A stretch of DNA of 6,094 nt, taken from the NCBI GenBank assembly GCA_024280135.1, contig JAJRQS010000399.1, positions 1-6,094 on the forward strand, given 5' to 3'. Position 1 is the first letter of the stretch. The number at the start of each line of letters is the position of its first letter. The notes beneath the pieces are model-generated. The model did not search any database. It had not been told where the DNA came from and saw nothing but the letters and a program-made list of their open reading frames with translations. Both the position numbers and the translations under genes were made by a program. Origin of the DNA: Bacteroidota bacterium (GTDB taxonomy: Bacteria > Bacteroidota > Bacteroidia > Chitinophagales > Saprospiraceae). Shown here piece after piece: positions 5,246-6,094 of this stretch.

Positions 5246-6094
5246 ATGAACTTTGACCGTGCTATTTTACATTTAGATTTAGATTCATTTTTTGTATCAG
5301 TAGAGCGCCTTCAGAATAGTGCTCTTGTGGGCAAACCCTTACTTATAGGAGGTAAGAGCGGTCGGAGTGTTGTCGCTTCTGCTAGCTATGAAGCACGCAA
5401 ATTTGGCATTCACGCAGCGATGCCCATGCGGCTAGCCTTGCGCCTTTGCCCTGATGCGATTGTTGTAAGAGGCGACATGGAGTCTTATTCTAAACATTCC
5501 AAAATCATTACGGAAATCATTCAAGAAGATGCGCCCCTCTTTGAGAAAGCTTCAATTGATGAATTTTATCTAGACCTTTCGGGAATGGATAAGTATATCG
5601 GTACTTGGCAGTGGAGCAAAGAATTACGCCAACGCATCATTAAGGAGTCTGGGCTGCCCATCTCTTCGGCGCTAAGCGTCAATAAACTCATTTCTAAAAT
5701 CGGCGTAGATGATGCCAAACCCGATGGAGCTAAATTAATCCTTTCGGGAAATGAACGAGATTATATCGCTCCTATGTCCGTCCGAAAAATTCCGTCCGTA
5801 GGCATCAAGACTCAAGAAAAATTACAGTACATGGGCGTACATACTATCAAAACGCTTCGAGATATTCCACCTGCACTCCTTAAACGAGAATTTGGGAAGA
5901 ACGGACTGAGCCTTTGGAATAAAGCTAATGCCATCGACAATAGCCCCGTTGTACCTTTTCACGAACAAAAATCAATCTCCAAAGAACGTACCTTCCAACA
6001 AGACACCATCGATGTAAAATACCTCAAATCTAAATTGACACAAATGGTTCACCAAGCAGCCTATGAACTCCGCTCAAAAAAAATATTAGCTGCC
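5246..6094 (+). CDS. dinB: DNA polymerase IV, Y-family translesion polymerase (3' end beyond window)
   Basis: The frame is open from the ATG at 5246 to the window end, giving 283 of the usual 350-400 residues. Y-family polymerases copy past damaged bases at low fidelity in the cytoplasm, normally tethered to the beta clamp. Catalytic residues are visible: Asp11 in HLDLDSFF with the steric gate Phe16, and Asp105-Glu106 in SIDEFYLDLS. The fingers motif SYEARKFG (47-54) supplies Tyr48 and Arg51 for nucleotide binding. SVNKLISKIG (144-153) belongs to the palm. The helix-hairpin-helix thumb lies at about 179-207 (VRKIPSVGIKTQEKL). The little finger begins near residue 239 with KSISKERTF. The family's usual KPNG is KPDG here (158-161), a mild change. 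The C-terminal clamp-binding peptide lies outside the window. The start is set by the conserved N-terminal spacing; no LexA-like operator was recognised. Confidence 0.96.
   Translation, partial: MNFDRAILHLDLDSFFVSVERLQNSALVGKPLLIGGKSGRSVVASASYEARKFGIHAAMPMRLALRLCPDAIVVRGDMESYSKHSKIITEIIQEDAPLFEKASIDEFYLDLSGMDKYIGTWQWSKELRQRIIKESGLPISSALSVNKLISKIGVDDAKPDGAKLILSGNERDYIAPMSVRKIPSVGIKTQEKLQYMGVHTIKTLRDIPPALLKREFGKNGLSLWNKANAIDNSPVVPFHEQKSISKERTFQQDTIDVKYLKSKLTQMVHQAAYELRSKKILAA

Overview
The window looks like chromosomal DNA of a Bacteroidota bacterium, possibly of the Saprospiria type. This is an inference. It rests on moderately AT-rich genes without clear Shine-Dalgarno sequences, a TAnnTTTG-type promoter element in front of dinB, a DinB with the SIDEFYLDLS form of the catalytic motif, and a small stand-alone heavy-metal-associated protein. 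No phage, transposase, tRNA or rRNA gene is visible.

Layout. Positions 1-57 hold the last 18 codons of an unidentified + strand gene. A tandem array (A, 58-249) fills the gap to two - strand genes: a 75-residue HMA metal-binding protein (253-480) and a DASS/SLC13 sodium-coupled anion transporter (545-2098). Divergent from the transporter is a small cupin (2171-2491, GTG start). Next come two tightly spaced + strand genes: a 395-residue protein of unknown function (2559-3746) and a cytoplasmic-looking trypsin/HtrA-type protease with a zinc ribbon and a C-terminal domain (3762-4841). A 404-base gene-free stretch (4842-5245) then holds two more arrays, B and C, facing each other in opposite orientation. 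The window closes with the first 283 codons of DNA polymerase IV, dinB (5246-6094, running off the end).

Two things stand out. First, the arrays belong to one repeat family built from a fixed linker, GTTTATKTG, and a short stem with a TTT or TTC triloop. In array B seven consecutive micro-hairpins keep perfect pairing while the stem bases change on both sides, which looks like selection on structure. Arrays A and B begin directly at the stop codon of the preceding gene. Second, the unknown protein and the protease appear to share a homologous domain of about 65-100 residues, possibly of the YbjN / type III chaperone-like fold. They are only 15 bases apart, so they may form a two-component module: a regulator or substrate-binding partner plus an intracellular protease. 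Neither the arrays nor the pair matches a named system that I can recall.
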